This document shows, one piece after another, positions 63,814-64,000 of a stretch of 64,000 nucleotides of DNA. The stretch is from Isoperla grammatica (Eukaryota > Arthropoda > Insecta > Plecoptera > Perlodidae), in the NCBI GenBank assembly GCA_945910005.1, contig CAMDTW010000641.1:1431001-1495000 (forward strand), given 5' to 3'. The stretch's first letter is position 1, and each line of letters begins with the position of its first letter. The notes beneath the pieces are model-generated. The model was given only the letters and a program-made list of their open reading frames with translations. It made no database searches and had not been told where the DNA came from. Both the position numbers and the translations under genes were made by a program.

Positions 63814-64000
63814 TCGCTTGTGAAGGTGACTGTACTTGATAAACCCTGCGCTAAGTCAGTGACATAGAAGCCACTTCATGCAACATATCAGGACAACGCA
63901 TGTTTTCTTGCTCGTGACGGTGACTGTACTTGATAAACCCTGCGCTAAGTCAGTGACATAGAAGCCACTTAATGCAACATATCAGGACAACGCATGTTTC

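Larger units (their letters stand above)
56986..64000 (+). repeat. 94-bp tandem satellite array, right part
   Basis: The same monomer family resumes in phase after the insertion and runs to the end of the window in the same orientation, so the array is open at both window edges. This part is less uniform. It has more one-off substitutions, several shortened monomers, CTCTATT in place of CTTGCTT at many monomer starts, and shorter-range duplications. From about 62.4 kb a subfamily with GTGAAGG in place of GTGACGG and GATATACCC in place of GATAAACCC dominates. No gene is supported. Confidence 0.96.

Noticed and set aside
1..64000. CRISPR array
   Set aside because: There are no unique spacers between short repeats; the whole 94-bp unit repeats and there are no cas genes.
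1..64000. Telomeric or rDNA sequence, or array inversions
   Set aside because: No telomere-type short repeats or rRNA motifs were seen, and every monomer I checked runs in the same direction.

Overview
The window is one block of satellite DNA. Apart from a single insertion of about 174 bp near 56.8 kb, I read all 64 kb as head-to-tail copies of one roughly 94-bp monomer, about 680 copies, all in the same orientation. I found no credible protein-coding gene, tRNA, rRNA, CRISPR array or bacterial regulatory element. A long satellite array with higher-order repeats, plus an insert with a (TAA)n-type tail, points to a eukaryotic genome, probably (peri)centromeric or other constitutive heterochromatin. 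I do not recognise the monomer and cannot name the species.

The monomer is about 47% G+C (44 of 94 bases in a consensus-like copy). It carries four CpGs, a 17-bp near-palindrome (38-54 of the first monomer) and a 6-bp-arm inverted repeat with a 16-nt loop (63-90). Copies differ at a limited set of recurrent positions, and ordered strings of these variants act as fingerprints for larger units. Because 94 is one more than a multiple of three, reading frames cycle through all three phases. The many short minus-strand ORFs are by-products of the repeat.

Layout. (1) 1-3.4 kb is a 3.07-kb block here called module A, found again collinearly at 28,685-31,755, 33,410-36,478 and 38,844-41,631, with shortened or mosaic copies at 11.4-13.1 and 14.4-15.9 kb. 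(2) 3.4-9.05 kb is a tandem pair of about 2.9 and 2.8 kb (module B), whose variants reappear inside later units. (3) 17,925-29,482 is a tandem pair of about 5.8-kb units (about 62 monomers each) that look almost identical; part of this unit also has an earlier partner 4,860 bp upstream. (4) 33.3-52.2 kb is a nested series: a 5,434-bp unit, its 5,153-bp copy, then an overlapping later duplication of 5,524 and 5,806 bp. (5) 52.2-62.4 kb is less homogeneous, with shorter-range duplications (offsets about 2.25 kb, 2.04 kb and 470 bp) and the only foreign insertion, whose empty site survives in the neighbouring duplicate. (6) 62.4-63.8 kb is a local subfamily with a letter-perfect 361-bp tandem duplication followed by two identical monomers.

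Copy-number differences between related units are mostly whole monomers (3, 4 and 15 monomers), the pattern expected of in-register unequal exchange. I did not find a new enzymatic or defence system. What is notable is the well-resolved higher-order structure, the dyads within each monomer, and a dated insertion event.
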